From the NCBI RefSeq assembly GCF_002982315.1, contig NZ_MWZD01000014.1, forward strand, positions 186,001 to 250,000: DNA of 64,000 bases, in the 5' to 3' direction. Position numbers and translations under genes: made by a program. This DNA is from Leucobacter massiliensis (lineage in GTDB: Bacteria; Actinomycetota; Actinomycetes; Actinomycetales; Microbacteriaceae). The notes beneath the pieces were generated by a model. That model saw nothing but the letters and a program-made list of their open reading frames with translations, was not told the DNA's origin and ran no database searches. Positions 22,733-34,079 of this stretch are shown here, in pieces; the stretch's first letter is position 1, and the number at the start of each line of letters is the position of its first letter.

Positions 22733-23462
22733 CGCGCTCCTCCGCGCTGCGGATCACCCGGATCACCCGCGTGGTCACCGGTAGCAGCACCACCTCGGCG
22801 AGCACCTTCACCACATAGCCGAGCACGACGTACATCACGAAGTCGATGCCGGTAATGATGCCGGCGAAGGCGATCGTGCAGAAGAGCAGCGTGTCCACGA
22901 GCTGACCGGCGAGCGTGGACACGATCAGCCGGGTCCGCAGGAACCGCCCTTCGGTGCGGCGGCGGAGCCGGTCGAGCACCCAGGCGTTCAGCAACTGCCC
23001 GACCAGGAACGCAGCCAGGCTGGCGGCGACGATCCGGGGCACGAAGCCGAGCACCGCCGCGAACGCCTCCTGATTCTCCCAGCCGTCGGCGGGCGGCGAC
23101 AGCTGCACCGCGAGGATCGTCAGCGAGGCGAGCAGCGCCAAAGCGAACGCCGTGAAGATCGCGCGGCGAGAAGCGCGCAGGCCGTAGACCTCGGCGATGA
23201 CGTCGCCCAGGATGTAGGCCAGCGGAAAGAGGAACACGCCCCCGTCGAAGACGAGCGGGAGCGCGAAGCCGCCCAGCTGGATCGCGCCGAACGCGATCGG
23301 CTTCACGGCGACCACGTTCGAGATGAGCAGAACGCCGACGAAGATCGCGGAGATGACGGCGTAACGCGATCCTGCCGCCGCGGCACGGGCACCCGGAGTC
23401 AGATACCGCCGCTCGTCGTCCGCCCGCTCGCGCATCGCCACCGCTTCACCCGTCGTGTTCAT
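22713..23462 (-). CDS. yhhQ: Queuosine precursor transporter (YhhQ/QPTR family)
   Basis: This is a ~249-residue integral membrane protein with six to seven hydrophobic segments. Family marks are VAVKPIAFGAIQLGGFALPL, FPLAYILGDVIAEVYGLRASR and STLAGQLVDTLLFCTIAF. YhhQ imports queuine or preQ bases used by Tgt, whose gene converges on this one with a 20-bp overlap. The start may be the ATG at 23462 or the GTG at 23471. It is the last gene of a minus-strand series; only 19 bp separate it from the thioredoxin-reductase-like gene. Confidence 0.92.
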   Translation of the reverse strand: MNTTGEAVAMRERADDERRYLTPGARAAAAGSRYAVISAIFVGVLLISNVVAVKPIAFGAIQLGGFALPLVFDGGVFLFPLAYILGDVIAEVYGLRASRRAIFTAFALALLASLTILAVQLSPPADGWENQEAFAAVLGFVPRIVAASLAAFLVGQLLNAWVLDRLRRRTEGRFLRTRLIVSTLAGQLVDTLLFCTIAFAGIITGIDFVMYVVLGYVVKVLAEVVLLPVTTRVIRVIRSAEERAIRANS

Positions 23463-23481
23463 TCCGCCCACTGTACCCGCT

Positions 23482-24483
23482 TCACTCGTCGACCACGCCG
23501 ACGCCGAGCGCGCCCCGGATCATGTCCATGTTGAGCTTCGCCGCAACGCGGGCGCCCTCGCCCGCCGCGATGATGAGCTGCTGCGGGCCCGGCGGAACGA
23601 TGTCGCCCACCGCGTACACGCCCCGGATCGACGTCTCCCCGCGTTCGTCGACGACGACGAGCCCCCAGCCATCGCGCTCGATGCCGAGCTCGCCGAGGAA
23701 CTCGACGGGTGCGTGCCAGCGCGGCCGCACGAAACCGCCGACGCGCGGGATCACCTCGCCGTCGGCGAGCCGCACCCCCGTCATCTCGGCGCGGTCGCCG
23801 ACGATGTCGTCGATCGGCCGGCGCTCGACGCGGATCCCGATCGAGGCGAGCTGCCGCTCCTGCTCGGGGGTCACCGTGTCGGCGCCGTTGGTGAACACGA
23901 TCAGATCGGAGCTGAAGCGGCTGATGAGCAGCGCCCGCGCGAACACGTCGCTCGTCTCGCCGATCAGGGCGAGCGGCGCAGCGGACTTCTCGAATCCGTC
24001 GCACTCCACGCAGCTGTGCAGCGCGGTGCCGTAGTAGGCGCGGATCATCGGGAGCGCGGGCAGTTCCTCCGTGAGACCGGCGGCGATCAGCACCCGCCGC
24101 GCGGTGAACTCCGCGTCCGCGGAGCCCCGGATCCCCGTCCCGCGCACGCGGAAGCCGATGCCGTCTGGGAAGCCCGCCGCCCGCGCCTCCTCCGGGGCGA
24201 GCGGTACGACCTCCCGCACGACCGCCTGTGCGTAGATCGCGGAGGGATACGACTCGAACTCCTCGCGACCCAGCCGCCGCAGCTCCAGCGGGGGCGCCCC
24301 GTCGCGGGTGAGGAAGCCGTGGGAGCGGAGGGTCGCCGAGTGCCGCGGCCGGTTGCTGTCGAGGATCGCGATGCGCCGGTTCGCGCGCACCAGTTGCAGT
24401 CCCGCCGAGAGCCCCGCCGGGCCGCCGCCGATCACCGCGACGCCGATGGGGGCCTCAGGGAGGGCGCGATCCTGTCCCCTCAT
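23482..24483 (-). CDS. Thioredoxin reductase-like FAD/NAD(P)-dependent oxidoreductase
   Basis: The 333-residue flavoprotein has an N-terminal FAD-binding motif ([17 protein letters not shown], residues 14-30). A redox-active-type CVECDGFE stands where thioredoxin reductases have CATCDGFF, and a GVYAVGDIV motif is near the C-terminus. The canonical second GxGxxG for NADPH is poorly kept ([14 protein letters not shown]), so the electron donor may differ from that of classical TrxB. The ATG at 24483 overlaps the gltX stop by four bases. Its substrate is not clear from the sequence; no thioredoxin gene is adjacent. Confidence 0.82.
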   Translation of the reverse strand: MRGQDRALPEAPIGVAVIGGGPAGLSAGLQLVRANRRIAILDSNRPRHSATLRSHGFLTRDGAPPLELRRLGREEFESYPSAIYAQAVVREVVPLAPEEARAAGFPDGIGFRVRGTGIRGSADAEFTARRVLIAAGLTEELPALPMIRAYYGTALHSCVECDGFEKSAAPLALIGETSDVFARALLISRFSSDLIVFTNGADTVTPEQERQLASIGIRVERRPIDDIVGDRAEMTGVRLADGEVIPRVGGFVRPRWHAPVEFLGELGIERDGWGLVVVDERGETSIRGVYAVGDIVPPGPQQLIIAAGEGARVAAKLNMDMIRGALGVGVVDE

Positions 24484-26039
24484 GCTGCGGCGGGGCCCCC
24501 GCCGAGACGGTCCGCGAGCCGCCGCAGGCGCGCCAGCGACTCCTCGCGCCCCAGCAGCTCGAAGGACTCGAACAGCGGCGGCGACACCCGGCGGCCCGAG
24601 GCGGCGACGCGCAGCGGCCCGAAGGCGAGTCGCGGCTTGAGCCCGAGCTCGTCGATCAGTGCCTGCTGCAGCGCGGCCTGGATCTGCTCGGTGCGCCACT
24701 CCCCGGCGGGCAGCGCCTCCAGCGCCGCGATCCCGGCGGCGAGCACCTGCGGCGCGTCATCCTTCAGCGAGCGCAGCGCGTCATCCTCGTACACCAGCGC
24801 ATCGGCGCTCGTGAAGAGGAAGCCGAGCATGCCCACCACCTCGGAGAGCACCGTGACCCGGCTCTGCACGAGCGGCACGGCGGCGCGCACCGTGGCGAGC
24901 TGCTCCGCGGAGGGCTCGACCGGCAGGGCGCCGCCCGCGATGAGATAGGGCAGGATCCGCTGCTCGAAATCGTCCTCGGAGAGGAGCCGGATGTGATCCG
25001 CGTTGATGGCGTCGGCCTTCTTCTGGTCGAAGCGGGCCGGGTTCGGGTTCACGTCCGCGACGTCGAAGGCCACGACCATCTCCTCACGCGTGAAGACGTC
25101 ACGGTCGGGTGCGAGGGACCAGCCCAGCAGCGAGAGATAGTTGAGGAGTCCCTCGGGGATGAAACCGCGGGCCCGATGATTGAGAAGGTTCGATTCGGGA
25201 TCGCGCTTCGAGAGCTTCTTGTTGCCCTCTCCCATCACATAGGGCAGGTGACCGAAGTTCGGGATCGCCTCCTCGATGCCGAGCTCGACGAGCGCCCGGT
25301 GCAGGGCGATCTGACGCGGCGTGGAGGACAGCAGGTCCTCGCCGCGCAGCACGTGGGTGATCCCCATCAGCGCGTCGTCGACCGGGTTGGTGAGCGTGTA
25401 GAGCGGGGCCCCGTTCGGACGCACCACGACGAAGTCGATGGTGGAGCCGGCCGGGAAGGAGATGTCGCCGCGCACCAGGTCCGTGAAGGAGAGGTCGGTG
25501 TCGGGGACGCGGAAGCGCAGCGCGGGCTCGCGGCCCTCCGCCCGGAAAGCGGCGCGCTGCTCGTCACTGAGACCGCGGTCGAAGTTGTCGTAGCCGAGCT
25601 GCTTGGGGCGGCCGGCGGCCTCGTTGCGCGCGTCGATCTCCTCGGCCGTCGAGAAGCTCTCGTAGAGGTAGCCGGCCTCCAGCAGTCGGGCGATGACATC
25701 GCGGTAGATCTCGCCGCGCTGAGACTGCCGGTACGGGCCGTGCGGACCGCCCACGTCGATGCCCTCGTCCCAGTCGAGGCCGAGCCAGCGCAGGGAATCG
25801 AGGATCTGGGAGTAGCTCTCCTCGCTGTCGCGGGCGGCGTCCGTGTCCTCGATGCGGAACACGAAGGTGCCGCCCGTGTGACGCGCGTAGGCCCAGTTGA
25901 AGAGGGCGGTGCGCACCATGCCGACGTGCGGGGTGCCGGTCGGCGAGGGGCAGAAGCGCACGCGCACCTCGCTGCCGGTGGCCGTCGAGAACGGGCTGCC
26001 GTCGGCAGCGGAGGACTGGGTGGAGGCGTTCGCAGACAT
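24480..26039 (-). CDS. gltX: Glutamyl-tRNA synthetase
   Basis: GltX charges tRNA-Glu with glutamate. The 519-residue class I synthetase has the HIGH-type motif in [14 protein letters not shown] near residue 30 and the KMSKS-type motif KLSKRD near residue 260. [16 protein letters not shown] is a typical GluRS signature. The ATG at 26039 has AGGAGG just before it, directly after the stop of the upstream MFS gene. The matching tRNA-Glu(CTC) gene is also in this window at 40084. The gene is essential, which makes its position inside a lysR-MFS-led chain notable. Confidence 0.97.
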   Translation of the reverse strand: MSANASTQSSAADGSPFSTATGSEVRVRFCPSPTGTPHVGMVRTALFNWAYARHTGGTFVFRIEDTDAARDSEESYSQILDSLRWLGLDWDEGIDVGGPHGPYRQSQRGEIYRDVIARLLEAGYLYESFSTAEEIDARNEAAGRPKQLGYDNFDRGLSDEQRAAFRAEGREPALRFRVPDTDLSFTDLVRGDISFPAGSTIDFVVVRPNGAPLYTLTNPVDDALMGITHVLRGEDLLSSTPRQIALHRALVELGIEEAIPNFGHLPYVMGEGNKKLSKRDPESNLLNHRARGFIPEGLLNYLSLLGWSLAPDRDVFTREEMVVAFDVADVNPNPARFDQKKADAINADHIRLLSEDDFEQRILPYLIAGGALPVEPSAEQLATVRAAVPLVQSRVTVLSEVVGMLGFLFTSADALVYEDDALRSLKDDAPQVLAAGIAALEALPAGEWRTEQIQAALQQALIDELGLKPRLAFGPLRVAASGRRVSPPLFESFELLGREESLARLRRLADRLGGGPAAA

Positions 26040-26050
26040 CGCCTCCTAGT

Positions 26051-27352
26051 CTAGTGAGTCCGCTCGGCGGGCGCGGGCCGCGCGCGCCGCAGCAGCACCG
26101 CGGCGACCGCGCCGAGGACGATGAAGCCGCCCGCGATCCCGGAGAGGACCCCGAAGCCGCCCGCCGCGAAGATCGCGCCCGACGCCGCGCCGAAGATCGC
26201 CCCGGCGGCGTTCATCGCCGTATCGGACTGCCCCTGGCGTCGCGGGCGCGCCGCGAGCGGCGTGACCTCGGTGAGCAGCGCCGATCCTGCGACCGTGACC
26301 ATGCTCCAGCCGATCCCGAGCAGCACCAGCGCAAGCTGGACCACGAGCATCGATTCGCCGCCGAAGCCGGTGCCGAGCGCCGCGAGCCCGAGCACGGCGA
26401 AGCCCCCGAGCACCACCGGGACCGCGCCGAGCCGCCCCGCCGCCAGGCCGAACAGGGGCGAGAGCGCGTACATGCCGGCGATGTGCAGGCTGATGGTGAT
26501 GCCGACCAGCGTGATGCTGCCGCCGTGGTGGGTGATGTGCAGCGGCGTCATCGCCATGATCCCGACCATCGTCGCGTGGGCGAGCGCGATCAGCGCGATC
26601 GCGAGGAACTGCGGGGTGCGGCTCGCCGCGGCCGTCATCCTCCCGGGCGACGGCGACGGCGAGGAGTGCGCCGAGACCGGGGCATCGCTCGCGGCCGCCG
26701 CGATCCGCCGCGCTTCCAGCAGCGGGTCGGGTCGCAGGCCGAACCAGACCACCAGCCCCGCTGCGAGCTGCGCGGCGATGGTGAAGACGAAGATGCCCGC
26801 CAGCTCGGGCAGTCCGAGCGCGCGGCCGACCACGGCGCCCGGGGTGATGAGATTGGGGCCGATGACCGCGCCGACCGTGATCGACCACACCACGAGCGAG
26901 AGATCGCGGGCGCGGTGCTCGGGCACCGCGAGGTCGGCGGCGGCGAAGCGGGACTGGAGCTGCACCGCGCTCGCGACGCCGAGGACCCCGAGTCCCGCGA
27001 ACAGCAGCGGCGGCAGCTGCACGGCGGCCGCCGCGATGATGGCGAGTGCGCCGAGCACGGCGATGCCGTTGCCGGAGGCGAGCGCGATGCGCCGGCCGCG
27101 CCGGGCGGCGAGGCGGGCGAGCGGGATCCCCGCGATCGCGGCGCCGACCGCGTTCATGGTCGATCCGAAGCCCGAGAGGGCGTCGTTCCCGGTCACGTCG
27201 ACGATCAGCAGCGCGCCTGCCGAGAGCGAGGCCCCGACGCCCAGACCGCCGAGCACGGTCGCGAGCGCGAGGATCGCGACGATCCGGCGCTGCGGGCCGC
27301 CCCTGCTCGCGAGGGCAGACACCCGCGCGGGCGCGGGCACCGCGCCGCTCAC
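26051..27352 (-). CDS. MFS transporter
   Basis: The 433-residue protein has about 12 hydrophobic segments in two halves, split by a hydrophilic loop near residue 215 (ASDAPVSAHSSPSPSPGR). Loops such as LARLAARRGRRIALASGNG have the arginine-rich cytoplasmic pattern of MFS. The start is the GTG at 27352, which overlaps the lysR stop by four bases (GTGA). It resembles drug/metabolite exporters of the DHA type, but the substrate cannot be read. The tight link to LysR suggests regulated efflux. Confidence 0.85.
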   Translation of the reverse strand: MSGAVPAPARVSALASRGGPQRRIVAILALATVLGGLGVGASLSAGALLIVDVTGNDALSGFGSTMNAVGAAIAGIPLARLAARRGRRIALASGNGIAVLGALAIIAAAAVQLPPLLFAGLGVLGVASAVQLQSRFAAADLAVPEHRARDLSLVVWSITVGAVIGPNLITPGAVVGRALGLPELAGIFVFTIAAQLAAGLVVWFGLRPDPLLEARRIAAAASDAPVSAHSSPSPSPGRMTAAASRTPQFLAIALIALAHATMVGIMAMTPLHITHHGGSITLVGITISLHIAGMYALSPLFGLAAGRLGAVPVVLGGFAVLGLAALGTGFGGESMLVVQLALVLLGIGWSMVTVAGSALLTEVTPLAARPRRQGQSDTAMNAAGAIFGAASGAIFAAGGFGVLSGIAGGFIVLGAVAAVLLRRARPAPAERTH

Positions 27353-28296
27353 GCGACGGGCTCCAGGCCCCAGCGTGCGCCGTCGACGCCGGCGAGCAGG
27401 CGCTTCGCGAGACGCACCTGCGGGCTCTCGTTCGCCGTGACCATGGACACGATGCCGATGGTGCGGTGACGGGGCGGATCGAGCGGCAGCGCGCGGACGT
27501 CCTCGGGCAGCATGCGCGCGGCGGCGAGCGCGAGTCCCGGAACGAGGGCGACGGCGCCGCCCGCGGCGGCCATCGCGATCATGGCCGGGACGTTGTCGGT
27601 CTCCTGGATGATGTCGGGTTCGAAGCCGGCGTCGGCCGCCGCGCTGAGCAGATGGCCCCGGCACTTCTCGCAGCCTGCGATCCAGTGCTCCTCGGCGAAG
27701 TCGCCGAGGTGGGCGGCGCCGTCCCGCGCCCGATCCTCGGAGACCACGAGATGCACCTCCTCGCGCCACAGCGGGAGGAAGGCGCTTCCCGCCGGATGCT
27801 CGGCCGCGCCCTCGTAGTCGAAGACGAGCGCGCAGTCGACCTCGCCGTCGCGCAGCATCGCGGTCGCGGCGGGCGGCTCCGCCTCGCGGTACTGCAGCGC
27901 GACGTCGGGCGCCTCGCGCGCCAGCTCGCGCATGAGGGCCGGGACGATCGTGGCGCTCGCGCTCGGGAAGCCGACGAGCCGCAGGGTGCCGGCCCGCTCG
28001 CCGCGCAGATCGTCGATGGCGGCGATGGCGGCGTCGATCTCGGCGCACACGGTGCGCCCGTGGTCGGCGAGGATGCGGCCGGCGGGGGTGAGGCGGATGC
28101 CCCGGCCGCTGCGCTCGATGAGGGGCACGGCGAGCCGGGTCTCGACGCGCTTGATGCGCTGGCTCACGGCGGGCTGGCTGAGGCCGAGGCTCGCGGCGGC
28201 GGCGGTGAGCGAGCCGGTCGTGGCGAGCGCGGAGAGGATTCGCAGCTCGGTCGAGTCGATCGAGCCGACCGGGTCGGCGGTGCGGAGCTGGGTCAT
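27349..28296 (-). CDS. LysR-family transcriptional regulator
   Basis: The 315-residue LysR regulator has an N-terminal winged helix-turn-helix at about residues 15-74 (STELRILSALATTGSLTAAA, LSQPAVSQRIKRVE). A substrate-binding domain follows. Start: the ATG at 28296 (MTQLRTADPVG); a good -10 (TAGAAT, 28304-28309) ends seven bases before it and no ribosome-binding site is seen, so the mRNA is probably leaderless. It is divergent from a class V aminotransferase and overlaps the MFS gene. By LysR convention it should control one or both. The effector is unknown; a CEKC motif in the effector domain might sense metal or redox. Confidence 0.9.
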   Translation of the reverse strand: MTQLRTADPVGSIDSTELRILSALATTGSLTAAAASLGLSQPAVSQRIKRVETRLAVPLIERSGRGIRLTPAGRILADHGRTVCAEIDAAIAAIDDLRGERAGTLRLVGFPSASATIVPALMRELAREAPDVALQYREAEPPAATAMLRDGEVDCALVFDYEGAAEHPAGSAFLPLWREEVHLVVSEDRARDGAAHLGDFAEEHWIAGCEKCRGHLLSAAADAGFEPDIIQETDNVPAMIAMAAAGGAVALVPGLALAAARMLPEDVRALPLDPPRHRTIGIVSMVTANESPQVRLAKRLLAGVDGARWGLEPVA

Positions 28297-28303
28297 GCGG
28301 CCG

Positions 28304-28383
28304 ATTCTACGCCCCTCATAACCAGAAGTGAAATAAATCATAAAAATGATTCCCTTACATTATGGATTGGCGTGTCCTACGCT
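28304..28383. promoter_or_regulatory. Divergent promoter region with palindrome between lysR and aminotransferase
   Basis: The 93-bp gap holds the lysR -10 TAGAAT (minus, 28304-28309) and the palindrome ATCAT-AAAA-ATGAT (28337-28350). It also holds a plus-strand promoter, TTACAT (28355-28360) with TACGCT (28378-28383) and 17-bp spacing. The -10 ends six bases before the aminotransferase ATG. The palindrome lies just upstream of the -35, a usual LysR activation site. Confidence 0.6.
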
Positions 28384-28389
28384 GGCCAG

Positions 28390-29463
28390 ATGCATACCAC
28401 CGCCCACGCCACCCCAGCCGCAGAAAGCCCCTTCGCCCACCTCTGCTTCGCCGCCGGTCCGGGCTACCTCTCCGCCTGCACCGGAGGCCTGCCGACGGCA
28501 GCGACCGCGGCGGCCATGCGCAGCTACCTCGACGACTGGGCGGCCGGCCGCGCCGACGCCCGCGCCCTGGGAGAACAGGCGGAGCGCTGCCGCGCGCTCT
28601 ACGCCCGGATCGCCGGGGTACCCGCCGAGCGGGTCGCCCTCGGCTCGCAGGTCTCCCAGCTCGTCTCCGTGGTCGCGAGCTCGGTCCCCGACGGCTCCGA
28701 AGTGCTTTGCGCAGCCGGCGACTTCGCCTCGCTCGCGCACCCGCTCGAACAGCTCGCGCACCGCGGCGTGAGCGTGCGCTACGCGCCCGTCGCGCGACTC
28801 GCCGAGGAGGTGCGGCCCGGCACCGCGCTCGTCGCCTTCTCGCTCGTGCAGTCCGCGAGCGGCGAGGTGGCCGACGCCGCGGCGATCGCGGACGCCGCAG
28901 CGCGGGCGGGAGCCCGCACCCTCGTCGACCTGACCCAGTCGCTCGGCTGGCTGCCCCTCGGCGCGGCGCCCTTCGACTTCACCGTCTGCCACGCCTACAA
29001 GTGGCTGTGCGCCCCGCGCGGCACCGCCTTCCTCACGGTGCGCGAGGGCCTCGACGACGAGCTGCGACCCCTTGCCGCGGGCTGGTGCTCCGCCGACGAC
29101 ATCTGGTCCTCGTGCTACGCGGGGAACATGCCGCTCGCGGCCGGCGCGGGGCGCTTCGACGTCTCCCCCGCCTGGCCCGTGATCGGCGGCACCGAGGCCG
29201 CGCTCCGCGACATCGCGTCCCTCGACATCGACGCCGTCCACGCGCACGACCTCGCCCTCGCCAATGCCGCCCGCACAGCCCTCGGCCTCCCCGCGGGAGG
29301 CTCGGCCATCGTCACCTGGTCCGACCCCGCGGGCGACGACCTCGCGGCGCTCACCGCGGCCGGGATCGTTGCGTCCGGCCGCGCAGGCAACGCGCGGATC
29401 AGCTTCCACCTCTGGAACACCGAGGCGGACGTCGCCCGGCTCGCCCGGGCGCTCGGCCGCTGA
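28390..29463 (+). CDS. Class V aminotransferase (PLP-dependent)
   Basis: The 357-residue enzyme has the fold of class V aminotransferases / cysteine desulfurase relatives. DLTQSLGWLPLG carries the PLP-contacting Asp/Gln region, and HAYKWLCAPRG contains the likely Schiff-base lysine. The kynureninase/isopenicillin-epimerase-like group shares this HAYKWL arrangement. The substrate is not readable. It is divergently transcribed from lysR-MFS, which hints at a small amino compound metabolised here and exported by the MFS protein. The ATG at 28390 fits a leaderless start. Confidence 0.82.
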   Translation: MHTTAHATPAAESPFAHLCFAAGPGYLSACTGGLPTAATAAAMRSYLDDWAAGRADARALGEQAERCRALYARIAGVPAERVALGSQVSQLVSVVASSVPDGSEVLCAAGDFASLAHPLEQLAHRGVSVRYAPVARLAEEVRPGTALVAFSLVQSASGEVADAAAIADAAARAGARTLVDLTQSLGWLPLGAAPFDFTVCHAYKWLCAPRGTAFLTVREGLDDELRPLAAGWCSADDIWSSCYAGNMPLAAGAGRFDVSPAWPVIGGTEAALRDIASLDIDAVHAHDLALANAARTALGLPAGGSAIVTWSDPAGDDLAALTAAGIVASGRAGNARISFHLWNTEADVARLARALGR

Positions 29464-29513
29464 AGCAGAAGGGGGCGCGTGGATCCCGGAAGACGAGGGG
29501 CGACCCGCGACCC

Positions 29514-30827
29514 TCAGCGGGCAGCCGCGAAGGCCTCCGCCTCCGCGCGATCCTGCTCCGTCGCGACCAGCTGCCCGCAGGCGCCGTCGATCTCCTTGCC
29601 TCGCGTGTCGCGCAGCGTCGTCGGGATGCCCGCGGCGTTCAGCCGGTCGACGAACTCACGCGTCACCTCGCGCGTCGAGGACGTCCAGATCGAGCCGGGC
29701 GTCGGGTTCAGCGGGATCGGATTGACGTGCACCCAGCCCCGGCCGCGGGCGTTGAGTTTCTCCGCGAGCAGATCCGCACGCCAAGCGTGATCGTTCATGT
29801 CCTTGATGAGCGCGTATTCGATGGACACGCGCCGGCCCGTCCGCTCGTAGTAGTGGTAGGCGGCGTCGAGCACCTCCTCGACCTTCCAGCGGCTGTTCAC
29901 CGGGATCAGGTCGTCGCGCAGCTGATCGTCGGGCGCGTGCAGCGAGAGCGCGAAGGTGATCGGGATGTTCTCGTCCGCGAGCTTGCGGATCGCGGGCGCC
30001 AGGCCCACGGTCGACACGGTGATGCCGCGGGCCGACATGCCCAGCCCCTCCGGAGCAGGCGCGATCATGCGGTGCACCGCGTTCATCACGCGCTTGTAGT
30101 TGGCGAGCGGCTCCCCCATGCCCATGAACACGATGTTGTTCACGCGTTCCGGCTCCGCGCCGTTGCCGCTCGCGCGCACGCGGCCGAGGCCGCCCTCGGC
30201 GATCACGCGGTTGGCCTGCACGATCTGGTCGAGGATCTCAGCGGTCGACATATTGCGCGTGAGACCCGCCTGGCCGGTCGCGCAGAAGGGGCAGTTCATA
30301 CCGCAGCCGCACTGGCTCGACACGCACAGGGTGATACGGCCCGGGTAGCGCATGAGCACCGACTCGACGAGGGCGCCGTCGAAGAGCCGCCACAGGAACT
30401 TCACCGTCGCGCCGTCGTCGGTGACGAGCCGCTTCACCTCGGTGAGCAACGGCGGGAAGAACGCCTCCGCCAGCCGCTCCCGGTGCTCCTTCGGCAGATC
30501 GGTCATCTGCTCGGGATCGGTGGTCCGGTGCTCGAAGTAGTGCTTCGAGAGCTGCCGCGCACGGAACTTCGGCAGCCCCATCTCGGCCACCTTCGCCTCG
30601 CGCTCGGCGAGGCTGAGGTCGGCGAGGTGGGTGGCGGGCTGCTGCACGCGCGGCGAGGCGAACTGCAGCGTGGGCCGCCCGTCGGGGGTGGTGAGCTGCT
30701 TCCAGCCCTCCGCCTTCGGGCGCACCTGCGGGCGCGCGGACCCCTCGCTGCGGGGGCGGGTGCGGATCAGCCGGCCCTCGGCCGGCTGCGCATCGTGAGT
30801 GAGCTTGTTGGGATCCATCGCCCCCAT
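29514..30827 (-). CDS. rlmN: 23S rRNA (A2503-C2)/tRNA (A37-C2) methyltransferase
   Basis: RlmN is a radical-SAM enzyme that methylates A2503 of 23S rRNA. The iron-sulfur site CGMNCPFC (CxxxCxxC) is at about residues 193-200 of 437. The family segment [11 protein letters not shown] and the C-terminal catalytic cysteine region (GACGQLVAT) are present. It is longer than usual because of a basic N-terminal extension ([18 protein letters not shown]) before the core. Start: ATG at 30827, or 30818, which has a G-run before it. It is convergent with the aminotransferase and is followed by no obvious terminator. Confidence 0.95.
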   Translation of the reverse strand: MGAMDPNKLTHDAQPAEGRLIRTRPRSEGSARPQVRPKAEGWKQLTTPDGRPTLQFASPRVQQPATHLADLSLAEREAKVAEMGLPKFRARQLSKHYFEHRTTDPEQMTDLPKEHRERLAEAFFPPLLTEVKRLVTDDGATVKFLWRLFDGALVESVLMRYPGRITLCVSSQCGCGMNCPFCATGQAGLTRNMSTAEILDQIVQANRVIAEGGLGRVRASGNGAEPERVNNIVFMGMGEPLANYKRVMNAVHRMIAPAPEGLGMSARGITVSTVGLAPAIRKLADENIPITFALSLHAPDDQLRDDLIPVNSRWKVEEVLDAAYHYYERTGRRVSIEYALIKDMNDHAWRADLLAEKLNARGRGWVHVNPIPLNPTPGSIWTSSTREVTREFVDRLNAAGIPTTLRDTRGKEIDGACGQLVATEQDRAEAEAFAAAR

Positions 30828-30871
30828 TGTCTCATCCGCCGGCGCCGGCAGGCTGAGCGGTGCGGGCCGGC

Positions 30872-30903
30872 GTTCCCGCGGTCGCGGCCGTGACCGCGGG
30901 AAC
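30872..30903 (-). terminator. Terminator of the alcohol/aldehyde dehydrogenase operon
   Basis: A perfect 12-bp stem (GTTCCCGCGGTC / GACCGCGGGAAC) with an 8-base loop lies 10 bp after the DUF779 stop. Confidence 0.7.
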
Positions 30904-30913
30904 CGCCGCCCGC

Positions 30914-31348
30914 TCAGAGCATCCGGGAGCGGATCAGGAAGCGCAGCCCCTCCGGCGCCTCGAGCGAGAATCCCGAACCCCGGCCCGGGACCGCGTCAAC
31001 CGTGAGATGCGTGTGCGCCCACAGCCCGAACTGCTCGCGCGACATCCAGAAGCCGATCTCGCGCGGCGATCCGGCCCCGGACCCCGAGCCGCCCGGGAGC
31101 GGCGACAGCTCGAGGGTGCCGAGCAGCACGTCCTGCCCGCCCACCTTGAACTCCCCCGCCTGATAGCACATGGGCGAGCTGCCGTCGCAGCAGCCGCCCG
31201 ACTGGTGGAACATCAGGGGGCCGTGCATCTCCCACAGCCGGTCGACCAGCTCCAGCGCCGCGGGGGTGAAGGCGAGACGGCTCGCCTCCTCCCCCGGCAC
31301 CTCGGGCCGCGCCTCGACGGCCGCGCCACCGTCACTCGCATCGGACAC
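30914..31348 (-). CDS. DUF779 protein linked to aldehyde dehydrogenase
   Basis: The 144-residue protein matches DUF779, a family of unknown function that is regularly encoded beside ExaC-type aldehyde dehydrogenases. Conserved features include [17 protein letters not shown] near residue 47 (paired cysteines, possibly metal or redox) and [21 protein letters not shown] near the C-terminus. It is the last gene of the operon aldehyde dehydrogenase, adhP, DUF779. A Gly/Ser insert (GGSGSGAGS) breaks the core. The conserved partnership suggests a role in alcohol oxidation. Confidence 0.88.
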   Translation of the reverse strand: MSDASDGGAAVEARPEVPGEEASRLAFTPAALELVDRLWEMHGPLMFHQSGGCCDGSSPMCYQAGEFKVGGQDVLLGTLELSPLPGGSGSGAGSPREIGFWMSREQFGLWAHTHLTVDAVPGRGSGFSLEAPEGLRFLIRSRML

Positions 31349-31369
31349 GATCCGCTCCTCACCGCGAGG

Positions 31370-32404
31370 TCACGCCGCGGCGAGCCGCAGCACCACCCGG
31401 CCGTCGATCTTGCCGGCGCGCATCTCGTCCAGCACCTCGTTCACATCGTCCAGCGGCCGCTCGGCGACCGTCGGCTGGATGAGGCCGCGCGCGTAGAAGT
31501 CGAGCGCCTCGACCATGTCCTGCCGCGTGCCGACGATCGAGCCGCGGATCGTGAGGCCCTTGAGCACGATGTCGAAGATCGGCGCGGGGAAGTCCCCCGG
31601 CGGGAGCCCGTTGAAGACGATCGTGCCGCCGCGGCGCGTCATGCCGATCGCCTGCCCGAAAGCGGAGGGGTGGACGGCGGTGACGAGCACGCCGTGGGCA
31701 CCGCCCGTCTCCCGCTGGATCGCCTCGACGGGGTCGGTGTCCCTCGCGTTGACGACCACCTCGGCGCCGTGGCGCTTCGCGAGCGCCAGCTTGTCGTCGG
31801 CGATGTCGACCGCCGCCACGCGCATGCCCATCGCAACCGCGTACTGCACGGCGATGTGCCCGAGGCCGCCGATGCCCGAGATGACGACCCACTGGCCGGG
31901 ACGCACCTCCGTCACCTTGAGCCCCTTGTAGACCGTGACCCCGGCGCACAGCACCGGCGCCACCTCGACCGGGTCGGCGCCCTCGGGGATCCGCGCCGCG
32001 AAGTCGGCGTCGACCAGCATGTACTCCGCGAAGGACCCGTCCACGGAGTAGCCGCCGTTCTGCTGCCGCTCGCACAGCGTCTCCCAGCCGGTCCGGCAGT
32101 GCTCGCAGTGGCCGCAGGCCGACCACAGCCACGCGTTGCCGACGAGGTCGCCCACGGCGAGGTCGGTGACGCCCTCGCCGAGCGCCTCCACGACGCCCAC
32201 CCCCTCGTGACCCGGGATGAACGGCGGGCTCGGCTTCACCGGCCAGTCGCCCTCGACGGCGTGCAGATCGGTGTGGCAGACGCCGCTGGTGAGCACCCGC
32301 ACGAGGGCCTGGCCCGGGCCGGGGACGGGACGATCCTGCTCGGCGACGTCGAGCCGGGCGCCGAAGGACGGGACGGAGGCTGCGCGCATGGTCTGCGTGG
32401 TCAT
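31370..32404 (-). CDS. adhP: Zinc-dependent alcohol dehydrogenase AdhP
   Basis: Cytosolic NAD-dependent zinc alcohol dehydrogenase, 344 residues, oxidising primary alcohols to aldehydes. The catalytic zinc ligands are in GVCHTDLH and GHEGVG. The structural zinc cysteines CGHCEHCRTGWETLC are complete. The Rossmann motif is GIGGLGHIAVQYA. The ATG at 32404 has GAAAGGAAGCATCACC before it; an upstream ATG at 32422 has no such site. The aldehyde dehydrogenase lies upstream in the same operon, so alcohol to aldehyde to acid is encoded as a unit. Confidence 0.93.
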   Translation of the reverse strand: MTTQTMRAASVPSFGARLDVAEQDRPVPGPGQALVRVLTSGVCHTDLHAVEGDWPVKPSPPFIPGHEGVGVVEALGEGVTDLAVGDLVGNAWLWSACGHCEHCRTGWETLCERQQNGGYSVDGSFAEYMLVDADFAARIPEGADPVEVAPVLCAGVTVYKGLKVTEVRPGQWVVISGIGGLGHIAVQYAVAMGMRVAAVDIADDKLALAKRHGAEVVVNARDTDPVEAIQRETGGAHGVLVTAVHPSAFGQAIGMTRRGGTIVFNGLPPGDFPAPIFDIVLKGLTIRGSIVGTRQDMVEALDFYARGLIQPTVAERPLDDVNEVLDEMRAGKIDGRVVLRLAAA

Positions 32405-32477
32405 GGTGATGCTTCCTTTCATCGGTGATGGGTGGCGATGCGGGACCGGCTCGGGCGCCGGCCCCGCGGAGCACGGC

Positions 32478-34001
<1,524 letters not shown>

Positions 34002-34079
34002 GTCGGCCCTCCTTTGACGTCGTTGTCGGCGCCGGGCCGGCCTGTGCGACCCGGTTGCCGCAGACGCTACGCGGCGCAT

